DNA of 64,000 nucleotides, taken from Cyrtodaria siliqua. Lineage: Eukaryota; Mollusca; Bivalvia; Adapedonta; Hiatellidae. Below, in pieces: positions 24,301-36,300 of the stretch (position 1 is its first letter; each line of letters opens with the position of its first letter). The position numbers and the translations under genes are program-made. Below the pieces are notes generated by a model. It was not told the DNA's origin. It saw nothing but the letters and a program-made list of their open reading frames with translations, and did no database searches. The stretch covers positions 107,211-171,210 of the forward strand of contig JAWPHD010005086.1 in NCBI GenBank assembly GCA_037043455.1, written 5' to 3'.

Positions 24301-27300
24301 ATACTGGAAACAACGAAGACATCTGAAAACTATAGGAAGCAGACTCGGTTTTATTTGTGTGTTCTTTCGAGGTATATTATATGTATAATGCAACTTTTGT
24401 TCAGCCTCCAAACCCAACCAGGCTTCCTCGTCTATCTCCGTAAGAATAGACTAAGGTCTAAAAAGGACCATGACTACACCAAGTGTGATTTGACTTGTGA
24501 TACGGAAGATATATTCTTGGACGAAACAGTAAAAACGGCATTTATTGGAACGTATTGAATTCTACAATTTTCACAATAATTGCAAGCATTTAATAATATT
24601 ATTTATCTATGTCTCCGAAACCGCCTCTTACTCTCCGACACCGCCTCTTTATAAACAAGAGGTCAATGACCTTGAAGCTCTACTGATTGATTTTGATTTC
24701 AGGAAGTAGTCGCTATAGACTTGTTTTTTTAAAAATTATTTTTAGCCGTGGCGGCCATCTTGAATTTCCGGCCGACCTGAAATTTTGCTAGGATCAATTA
24801 GACATCAAGAGCAACATTCCTGTAAAGTTTCATGAAATTCCATCAGGTAGTTTAAGAGTAGTCGCCAAAAGATTTTCCTATATAACTCTATGTAAACAAA
24901 GATGGCTGCTGGCGGCAATGTTTAACGTTGAATCAAAATAATTTTTGACAAGGACCAACATCATGTCATGCTGATCATTTTAAAAAAAAGTCCCATATCA
25001 ATATCACTTATAGTTTTCAAGAAGAAGTCGCAATTTTTAGTCGTGGAGGCCATCTTGAATTTCCGGTCTTAAAATTTTGCTAGGATCAATTAGACATCAA
25101 AAGCAACATTCCTGTGAAGTTTCATGAAAATCCGTCAAGTAGTTTCAGAGGAGTAGTCGCTACAAGTTTTCATTATATAATTCCCATATCAATATCACAT
25201 AGTTTTCAAGAAGTAGTCGCTACAAACTTGTTTTTTAAAAACCTATTTTTAGATTTGGCGGCCATCTTGGATTTCACATCAACATGAATTTTTGCTAGGA
25301 TCAACTAGACTTCATGGGCAACATTTCTGTAAAGTTTCATGAAAATCCATTCAGTAGTTTCAGAGGAGTTGTCGCTACAAAAAAAGTTGACGGACAGACG
25401 ACGGACGCCGCACCACGGCATAAGCTCTGCTGATCTCTGATCAGTAGAGCTAAAAATGACCATAATTCTTTTCAATTTATATTCGATTGAATTTTTTTCA
25501 TTGAACGATGAAAGATAGGTGATTTCAAAGTCATAGACCTCATTCGTGGGCAGATTTCTCATAAAATGGCAGAAAAACGGAGTAAAAACCATGTCCAGTT
25601 GAGCAAATTATACTCGTCGATTGACTTATGACAATTCTACAGACCACATTTTTCAATATATTTCGAAACCAACACATGAAACAGGAAGAGAAAACATTCC
25701 TACATCGTACCACATTCCCCGATTTTTGAAAAAGATCGAGTTAGGTCTGAAAAAAACGAAAATATTAAATTCACACTTATCGTTGCTTCTTCAATTTACT
25801 CTCCGCAACTGCATCGGAAGTGTCTCTGAAACGTCGTATTATCACCTCTTTTTGGAGGCGGTTGCGGAGTCTTGTAGGCGTGATATAGTGTTACCCTTGT
25901 CCGTTCGGACGTGTGTCCCGTTTTTACATTCAAGTTTTTTATTGTCAATTTCTCAGATACAAAAAGCAGTACAGTTTTCAAACTTCATACACACATCTAT
26001 ATGGCAGCAATATGTTCTTACCCGAATCAGGTCAATATAAATGACCTTGACCTACTTTTTACACTGTTAATTTACATCAAAGTTTTTCATTCAAGTTTTT
26101 TACATCAAAGGTTTTTGTGAAGTCCATTATTCCAACACCAGATGCCTTAGAGCTTTCAAACTTTGCAACTCAGTGTTGTTCCAATGAAAAGTGGGTCAAT
26201 ATGAATTACCTTGACCTACCTTTGGCACTTTGTTAATTTACATTCAAGTTAACATTCAAGTTTTTTATTAACTCAGTTTCTCAGATACCAAAAGCCATAC
26301 AGTTTCCAAAATTCATACACACTTACATCTGTATGACAGCAATATGTTCCTACCCAAATCAGGTCCATATAAATGACCTTGACCTACTTTTTACACTGTT
26401 TATTACAAATGTACAAATGTTTATAACTACATGACTTCGGAATGTTTGAATAAAAAGTAGGTCAATATGAATTACCTTGACCGTCCGTACGTCCCGTTTT
26501 TACGTTCATTTTTTTTATTAAGTCAATTTCTCAGATACCAAAAGCCGTACAGTTTTCAAACTTCATACACACTTACATCTATATGGCAGCAATATGTCCC
26601 TACCAAAACCAGGTCAATATAAATTAACTTGGCCTACCTTTTACACTTTGTTAATTTACATTCAAGTTTTTTAGCTCTACTGGCCAAGCTTATGGGATGG
26701 CGAGTTGTCCGTCGTCTGTCCGTCGTTAACTTTTTGTCTTGTTACCACGATAGGGCCTTCATTTTTCACCCGATCTTTACCAAACTTTAACAGGTTGTTA
26801 ATATCAATGAAAACTCAGACAAGTTCGAAAACCAGCCAGATCGGAATAATTTCACCGGAGTTATGGCCCTTGTTTTACTGAAAAATGACATATTAAGCCT
26901 TGTGAACACTCTAGCACCTTCATTTATTATTTGATCTTTATCAAACTTGCACAGATTGTTAGTATCAATGAAAGCTCGGACAAGTTCGAAAACTAGCGAA
27001 ATCAGATCAGTAACACCGGAGTTATGACCCTTGTTTTTTCTGAAAATTGCTATTTTCTGCCTTGTGAACGCTCTAGCACCTTCATTTATTATTTGATCGT
27101 TACCAAACTTGCACAGATTGTTAATACCAATTATAGCTTGGACAAGTTCGAAAATCAGCTGAATTGGGTCAGTAACACCAGAGTTATGGCCCTTGTTTTT
27201 TCTGAAAAATGCCATATTAAGCCTTGTGAACACTCTAGCACCTTCATTTATTATTTGATCTTTATCAAACTTGCACAGATTGTTAGTATCAATGAAAGCT

Positions 27301-30300
27301 CGGACAAGTTCGAAAACTAGCCAAATCGGATCAGTAACACCGGAGTTATGACCCTTTTTTTTCCTGAAAAATGCCATATTAAGCCTTGTGAACACTCTAG
27401 CACCTTCATTTATTATTTGATCTTTATCAAACTTGCACAGATTGTTAGTATCGATGAAAGCTCGGACAAGTTCGAAAACTAGCCAAATCGGATCAGTAAC
27501 ACCGGAGTTATGGCCCTTGTTTTTCCTGAAAAATGCTATTTTCTGCCTTGTGAACACTCTAGGGCCTTCAAATTAATCGGATCTTTACTTAACTTTGCCA
27601 GTGTCTTTATATCAATGAAAGCTCGAACAAGTTCGAAAACCGGCAAGATCGAAATAATTTCACCGGAGTTATGGCCCTTGTTTTGCTGAAAAATGCCATA
27701 TTAAGCCTTGTGAACACTCTAGCATCTTCATTTATTATTAGATATTTACCAAACTTGCACAGATTGTTAATATTAATGAAAGCTCGGACAAGTTCGAAAA
27801 CCAGCTAGATCGGACCATTAACAGCGGAGTTATTGTCCTTGATTTAGTTAAAAATGCTATATTTTGCCTCGTTAACAGGAAAGGGGCTTCATTGTTCATC
27901 CGATCTTTACCAAACTTTATCAGATTTTTAATATCAATGAAAGCTCGGACAAGTTCGAAAACCATTCATATCGGACCAGACACAGCGGAGTTATGGCCCT
28001 TGATTTAGTTCAAAATGCTATATTTTGCCTCGTTAAGACTATTTTTCATCCGATCTTTACCAAACTTTATCAGATTGTTAATGTCAATAAAAGCTCGGTC
28101 AAGTTCGTAAACCAGACAGGTCGGACCAGTAACAGTGGAGTTATGGCCCTTGATTTTGATAAAAATGCTATAATTTGCCTCGTTAAGACTTTATTTTTCA
28201 TCCGATTTTTACCAAATTTTTTCAGATTGTTAATGTCAATAAAAGCTCAGTCAAGTTCGAAAACCAGACAGATCGGACCAGTAACAGTGGAGTTATGGCC
28301 CTTGATTTTGTTAAAAATGCTATAATTTGCCTCGTCTTACGATAGGGCCTTCATTTTGCATCTGATCTTTGCCAATTTTTATCAGATTTTATGATATTTT
28401 TTTTTTATATTATAAATTTTTTTTTTTTTTTTTAATTCAGCAGAGCTTATGCCGTGGTGCGACGTCCGTCGTCCGTCTGTCTGTCCGTAAACTTTTTTTT
28501 GTAGCGACAACTCCTCTGAAACTACTGAATGGAGTTGATCCTAGCAAAAATTCATGTTGATGTGAAATCCAAGATGGCCGCCAAATCTAAAAATAGGTTT
28601 TTTTGAAAACAAGTTTGTAGCGACTACTTCTTGAAAACTATAAGTGATATTGATATGGGACTTTTTCTAAAATGATCAGCATGACATGATGTTGGTCCTT
28701 GTCAAAAATCGTTTTGATTCAACGTTAAACATGGCTGCCAGCGGCCGTCTTTGTTTACATAGAATTATATAATTATATAATGAAAACTTGTAGCGACTAC
28801 TCCTTTGAAACTACTTGGCGGATTTTCATGACACTTTACAGGAATGTTGCTCTTAATGTCTAATTGATCCTAGCAAAATTTCAGATCGGCCAGAAATTCA
28901 AGATGGCTGCCACAGCTAAAAATAGATTTTTAAAAAAGAAGTTTGTAGCGACTACATCTTGAAAACTATAAGTGATATTGATATGGGACTTTTTGTAAAA
29001 TGATCAGCATGACATGATGGTTATCAGAGTCAAACATTATTTTGATTCGACGTTAAACATGGCTGCCAGTGGCCATCTTTGTTTACATAGAGTTATATAA
29101 TGAAAACTTGTAGCGACTACTCCTCTGAAACTACTTGACGGATTTTCATGAAACTTCACAGGAATGTTGCTCTTGATGTCTAATTGATCCTAGCAAAATT
29201 TCAGGTCGGCCGGAAATTCAAGATGGCCGCCACGGCTAAAAATAATTTTTCAAAAAACAAGTCTGTAGCGACTACTTCCTGAAATCAAAATCAATCAGTA
29301 GAGCTTCAAGGTCATTGACCTCTTGTTTATTATTATTTTTTTTTTATTATTTTTTTTTTTAATTGTTTTAATTGTTTTGTTTTTTTATTGTGTTTTTTGT
29401 GTTTTTTTAGCTCTATGTTGGACCAGTCGGACCAGTAACAGAGGAGTTATGGCTCTTGATTTAGTTAAAAATGCTATATTTTGCCTCATTAATACGGTAG
29501 GGCCTTCATTTCTCATCTGATCTTTACCAAACATTACCAGATTCTTTAGTTATGGCCCTTCATTTAGTTGAAAAGCTGTATTTTGCCCAATTTTTTTAAA
29601 AAAACGTAAATGGCAGTCTCTCGCTTCATAGATGTTATAAGAGCCATGTTAGCCAGTAGAGCGTCCACAGGCCCTCTTGGGCCTCTTGTTTATCAACTCA
29701 TTTTTTCAGATACCAAAAGCCATACAGTTTCCAAATTTCATACACACATCTGTATGAAGCAATATGTTCCTACCAGAATCAGGTCAATATAAATGACCTT
29801 GACCTACTTTTTACACAGTTAATTTACATCAAAGTTTTTCATTCTATTTTTTTCATTCAAGATCGGCAGAGCTTATGCCATGGTGCGGCATCCATCTGTA
29901 AACTTTTTTTTGTGGCGACTACTCCTCTGAAACTACTGTTCGGATTTTCATGAAACTTCAGAGGAATGTGGCTCTTGATGTCTAGTTGATCCTAGCCAAA
30001 ATTCAGATCGGCTGGAAATTCAAGATGGCAGCCACGGCTAAAAATAGATTTTAAAAATGTGATTTTGTGCAACTACTTCTCAAAAACTGTAAGCCATATT
30101 GATTTGGAACCTTAACCAAAATGACTGGCATGATATGTAGTTGATCCTAACCAAAGTTCATTTTGATTAGATGTCAAACATGGCCGACAGCGGCCATCTT
30201 TGTTTACATAGAGTTATGTAGGAAAAACTTGTGGCGACTACTCCTCTGAATCTAATTGACGCATTTTCATGAAACTTCACAGGAAGGTTGCTCTTGATGC

Positions 30301-33300
30301 CTAGTTGATCCTAGCAAAAATTCAGATCGGCCGGAAATTCAAGATGGCCAACATAGCTAAAAATTGATTTTGTTAAGACTACTTCTCAAAAACCGTGAGT
30401 GATATTGATTTGGAAGTTCATTTTGATTGGATGTCAAACATGGCCGCCAGTGGCCATCTTTGTTTGCATAGAGTTATAAAGGAAAAACTTGCGACGACTA
30501 CTCATCTGAAATTACTTATTGGAATTTCATGGAACTTGACAGGAATGTTGTTCTTGATGTCTAACTGATCCTAGCAAAATTTCAGATCGGTAGGAAATTC
30601 AAGATGGCCGCCACTGCTAAAAAAAGAAATTTATAATGGGACTTTGTGGTGACTACTTCTCAATAAACATAAGTGATATTGATTTGGAACCTTTACCAAA
30701 ATGACTGGCACGTCATGTAGTTGATCCTAACCAAAGTTCATTTTGATTGGATGTCAAAGATGGCCGCCAGTGGCCATCTTTGTTTGCATAGAGTTATAAA
30801 GGAAAAACTTGCGACGACTACTCATCTGAAATTACTTATTGGAATTTCATGGAACTTGACAGGAATGTTGTTCTTGATGTCTAGTTGAGTTGATCCTAGC
30901 AAAATTTCAGATTGGTAGGAAATTCAAGATGGCCACCACTGCTAAAAATAGATTTTAAAAATGGGACTTTGTGGTGACTACTTCTCAATAAACATAAGTG
31001 ATATTGCATTTACCAAAATGACTGGTGCGACATGTACTTGGTCCTAACCAAGATTCATTTTGATTCGATGTCAAAAATCTTTGTTTACATAGACATATAT
31101 AGGAAAAACTTGTGGCTACTACTTCTCAGATTTCATGAAACTTCACGGTGTCTAGTTGTTCCTAGCAAAACTTGAGGTTGGCCGGAAATTCAGTATGGCC
31201 GTCACGGCTAAAAATAGATTTTAAAAATGCAATTTTGGCAACTTCTCAAAAACCGTAAGTGATTTTGATTTGGAACTACAAGAGATAAAGGTTTAATTTT
31301 ATTTAATATCAGCTGTTGGATTCTCTACGAAGTTTGTTCAAATGGTGAACCTGGGGTCAAATTTGGGCCCCACCCCGGGGTATCCAGTAGAACGATACGG
31401 GCCCTCTTGGGTCTATTGTTTTTAATATACAAGTATGTTGTGATATTTCTATATTTAAACCTAAAATTATTTTTTAAATTACCTCACTTTATTGAATGAA
31501 AATTAAGATTAAAATTGATTCTAATTTTAAAAAATACATTTATGTTTCATTTTCACTCTTTAAACTCAAACTTGACATATGGGATACATTATTTTGATGA
31601 AGAATATGCAAATAAGCAACCCATGTGAAAGCCAAATGTAAAATACCTACATAAGGATAACTGCCAATGATGCACTATCATTTCTTCTCCTGATCTTCAC
31701 AGCGTGCACGTCGCGGAGAGGGCACTGCCGACGTTCAGTACTTGAGAACTTGTCACTCTCAGGACTGAGCGTCGGTTGACTGATAGTGAAGATGTCTCCT
31801 GCGTCCCATCACAGCACACATCTTCTGATATCTCCAGATCCCTGAAGTCTGGAACAGGTACGCGGGCTGAAACTGCAACGGACCTATACTCAACCATAAA
31901 CCTCGGTCACCTACGTTGCAGTGGAAGCCCACATTCTATTCTACCGTGTTTTTTCACAAGCCACAGAAGACTTCAGGGTGACACTGACATCGGGCGGTGT
32001 GTGCGGCGCAGGGTCATACTGTGATGGGTGTGGCCCCAAACTGAGAACCCGACCAGTAATGGATGTAGGACAGCCACCGTAGTGGATGTAGACCACCTCG
32101 CCCAGACCACTTCACCGCCACAGCGAAACTACATAGAGCAGCAGCGACACAACACTACACACCTACACGAGAAACGACTACACTACACAACAGCACCAGA
32201 TCAACCTACATACACATCTAGAGAAGTCCAGACTCTATTGTGCCCATCGCGTCAGGGTTACCTTGACGTGTTAGTTAGACGGACGGACTTTAAACCTTCG
32301 AACTACACACACACACACATGCACTATCATTCACTTGGACACTTGATGGGAGCGGACATACTCACACTTCTCCGACTTTCAGAGAAGACCACGGACGCAG
32401 GGACCACCATCGGCGACCAGCGGCGGGGCGGCATCCAGTAGACAAGACGAAGTAAGAAGAGAAGAACAGCTGTAGAAGACCACGGCGGCCCACTTCAACA
32501 ACCATGACACAAACATTACTGCCAAGTTTTGAGTGCCAGCTGTTTTTGAGTTATGGAAGCCAAGCAATTTTTAGTGAGTTTTCACATATACATAGTGTAT
32601 CAGGGGTTGGTTGGTTGTTCTAAGGATTAGAGTCCCTCTACCATATGAGCTCCCGGGAAGAATCCCCCGTTAGCTCGGCATTATGTTTTCATCGATGTGG
32701 TGTGTCGGTTGTATCTGTGTGATGTGGTGTCTGCGTCGATTCTATTGTTGATATGTTGGTGGTTGTCGCTTCGCTCTGTGTAGTCGCTGTTGCGTTTAGG
32801 TGTCTGTCTGGCGTGGCGCTGGAACCTACACAACGATTTTCGACAAGGACCAACATCATGTCATGCTGATCATTTTAGAAAAAGTCCCATATCAATATCA
32901 CGTAGAGTTTTCAAGAAGTAGTCGCTACAAACTTGTATTTTAAAAATCTATTTTTAGCTTTGGTGGCCATCTTGGATTTCACATCAACATGAATTTTTGC
33001 TAGGATCAACTAGACTCCATGGGCAACATTTCTGTAAAGTTTCATGAATATCCATCCAGTAGTTTCAGAGAAGTAGTCGCTACAAATAAAAGTTTACGGA
33101 CAGACAGACGACGGACGCCGCACCACGGCATAAGTGTCGAGCTAACAATCATTACTGAGCCTGTATGCCACATGTCTTCTATTAGAAGAAGAGTATGTTA
33201 TATACCGTATTTCCCCTATTAGTAGCACCCGGGCTCTATGCAAAGTTCAAAAGGGGCGCTCTTATTACGGTTCAAATTGTTCAATATTTCCCGATATCTT

Positions 33301-36300
33301 ACCCGACTGTTCACTATAAAATTACTCTAAGATGATCAGTTACTACGACCCTGGCACTGACTAAAACTTAACCAGACTGTATACGGAGTATAACTCTGTC
33401 ATCATTGAAGCATAATAGGTAAAACTGATGACAGCGCTATAAGGTTTAATTTATGTGATAAACCAAGCCAGTGTTGCAGTAAAAATCCTGTAATCAAATC
33501 CGTTAACATTAAAGACGGAATATTTGTGTTTTTTAAAGAGTTTTTGGATTTTCGAAGAAGGTAAGGTTTCTTAAAATTGGTGGGGGTGCTACTAATAGGG
33601 CAAATATGGTATTTATTTTGACCTGTGTGAAACTGTGAAACTTTTGGTATCTGAGAAACTGAGATAACAAGAGATGTTTGTAAAACATATATGCGCCTCT
33701 CCGTACCCGTATGGCATTCTCAGATCGTGTAAACCTGGCAGACACCACGGGAACTCTGTATTGTGCACTCGGCGGAGACCTCACTTCTTTAACTGTCATG
33801 TTGCTTTTTAGTGAGACCAAAGCCAAAGTTGGCTGCAATCATAACTAGATTTTAATGACGTCATGACGTCACAACTGTCAGAGTTGTCGAAGATGAAGAC
33901 ACTGATTGATTTATCACGAACATAACTTCGAACATGCAATCAGTGAAAAAAAAGAATTTCTGAATATTTTGACGTCATGACATCGGGATACCATATGACG
34001 TTCTTGCACAACCGAAAGTTTTATTCAAATCCGATAATAAATAGAGAAGATATGGACAAAACAAGAGTTCATTTATGACGTCACTGGCGGCCATCTTTGA
34101 TGACGACATGACAACATTCCACATTATAGCACAACTAGACTTTGATATCTACAAACTGTGGAAGTTTTATCAAAACTCCGATGATAAATGAAGGAGATAT
34201 GGCGATTACAAGATTTCTTAAATGACGTCATTGGTGGCCATTTTGATTACGGCATGACGTTAAAACTCTCAGCGTCGACTGAGACAATGACATTTATGGA
34301 TTATACATTAAAGGGACACTGTCCGTAAGTGAGCATAACCAAATAACTGTCTGACTTTTATTCCGTGAAATGTATACATGAAAACATGAGGATGGACACT
34401 AAGAAGTATGTAGGAATACATCCGTGAGTTTGAAAAAAAAAAGTTTTAATTATTATATGTAAATAAAGTGGGACCCACAATATTTACCTTTTCTGCGATC
34501 ACGTGACTTCCATTAGTGCATTAGGTTTTCACCAGAGTATGTATTGCGTAATATGTATAGCCCGCTTAGCTCAGTCGGGAGCGTTGTCGACCACTTTACG
34601 CTCACGCACACTATTATTACAGTGAGTGTAATTTTAGTTTGGGCTGCGCGTTCAAACGCACAAAGCGGATTTACTTTTTTTTGTACCGCGATTGAATTCC
34701 GTTAAACAATCTTGCTTTTAATTAGTAAATATTCAATAATGTTTAGTGTGTAATGTTTGCGAACATAATTATTGTGTGTTTTATAAGCTAAAAGTTACGG
34801 ACAGTGTCCCTTTAAAACAACTTTAAAAATGTAATCGGTGAAAAAAAACGGATTTTCATAACATTATGACGTCACTGGCGTCAAGACGTTATTACCTAGA
34901 GACATGTTTTTACATTCACGGACAACTAGACCCTGAACTCTACAATCTGTAAAAGTTTCATTCAAATCCGACTATAAATGTTTGAAATCTAGCGCTAACA
35001 ATATTTGTATCATGACGTCACTGGCGGCCATCTTGGATGACGTCATGACAATTTTCAACATTCTTGCACAACTCAACCTAATTTTCTACAGGCTGTGAAA
35101 GTTGCATCAAAATCCGATCATAAATGAAGGAGATATAGCGATTACAAGATTTCTTAAATGACGTCATTGGCGGCTATTTTGAATGACGTCATGACCCCGA
35201 AATATATGTCAGGAATTGTTACCATACTACTAACTAGTATATAACACATTACAGCATTTGTGCCTCTGAACGAGTTGATAGAGAGTTTGTCTCCAGACAC
35301 TCGCAATAAATGGGATAGATTATGGATGATACCAGACAGACGTGACCGCTTCGTGCACCCGCTTATATACCCACATCCGGTCACCAAGATACCGGTAAGT
35401 TGCACTGTCTTGTGTGCCAAAGTTGCTAAGATTATAAGATCGGATTTATCACCAGTTTGTATCAGTTCTGATACTGTAGTTTGTTTATATGTGGTTTAAC
35501 CATTTTCCGTTTGCAATTAAGTCCACATAACACAGTTTGATTGGTGTTTAACTTCATTTTCCAGCATTTTAGGCTATGTATGACAGTGGATTTTTAGTGC
35601 TGGGGCAGACCAACCATTTATTCCTCAGTAAATAAAAATACCTTTGTTTTGAAAATTCATTGAGAGATAAATGAATGAATGTCTTTATTTATAGAGGGTG
35701 ACCCAATTAGCCAACACTAATCTCCCTTGGGGCCCTCTGCAAAGTCCTGCATATACATGCAGGGCCTTTTTACCCTTCTTTGTAGACGCCGATATACGGC
35801 ATCTTCCCCAAGCAAAAAACGTCCCTTTTACATGCCCTCTCACATAAGCATGCATGACAACGTCAGAACGACGTCGTACTCCAACGTTGTTCTGACGTCT
35901 TAAATCAGACGTTGGATTTAGGTCGACGACGTTGCGACCAAAATTAACATGTATCCAACGTTGATCCAACATTGTGTGTTTGGGAATATGTGGAAGGTCA
36001 CACATTCAATAGCGAAACAACGTCTAATTTCAACGTATATTAGAAGTCGATAAACCAACATTGAATAGATGTTGTGTCTGTGTTGTCAATCAGCGTCGTT
36101 AACCGACTTTGTATAGACGTTAAAACAGCGTCTAATTTCAATTATATTAGACATCGATAAACCAACATTAAATGAACGTTGTGTTTGTGTTGTAAGTAGA
36201 CATCGTTAAACAGACATTGAACAGACGTTGTTTCAATGTCGCGACCAGATTTCGACGTTGGTGCTTTCGACGTTGCACCAACGTTGTGTGCCTGCTGGGA

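Larger units (their letters stand above)
22161..25886. mobile_element. Foldback element with ~800-bp inverted arms
   Basis: The left arm 22161-22980 is inverted at 24287-25886, where a separate ~800-bp element (24657-25455) interrupts it. Arms share GGTTGCGGAGTCT, triple GAGGCGG/TCGGAGA subrepeats and a CCTTAGTCTATTCTTACGG segment. The 1.3-kb centre holds a small hAT-like MITE and coding-like fragments of an unrecognised protein. Size and layout suggest a large TIR transposon or foldback element; the superfamily is not recognised. Confidence 0.75.
26671..29690 (+). mobile_element. Helentron-like element split by a second insertion
   Basis: Starts TTAGCTCTACTGGCCAAGC and ends CCAGTAGAGCGTCC, AGGCCC-TCTT-GGGCCT, CTTGTT. 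The core is a ~162-bp tandem array (26760-28340). A poly-T tract (28390-28434, 29330-29400) was the apparent target of a second element, 28436-29327. Its termini match 5000-6684 and 46341-48328. Confidence 0.65.
33850..35210 (+). repeat. ~155-bp repeat array with clustered TGACGTCA
   Basis: Diverged units contain ATGACGTCACTGGCGGCCAT, CTTGGATGACGTCATGAC, CCGATnATAAATG and GGAGATAT. Ten exact TGACGTCA octamers occur at ~33856 (two in tandem), 33970, 34077, 34223, 34867, 35013, 35037, 35159 and 35183. The last is ~65 bp before dioxygenase exon 2. A MITE (34308-34815) splits the array. Confidence 0.8.

Noticed and set aside
26787..27557. 256-codon minus-strand open frame with 54-residue repeats
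   Set aside because: It is the translation of a 162-bp non-coding tandem repeat whose unit length is a multiple of three. Other copies of the unit are full of stops.
32028..32441. 137-codon plus-strand frame as a gene
   Set aside because: Low-complexity composition, no domain, no splice or promoter context. Kept only as part of an unexplained island.
34561..34670. Genuine tRNA gene
   Set aside because: The spacing between D-arm and T-arm is too long, the T-loop is imperfect, and it sits inside a MITE.
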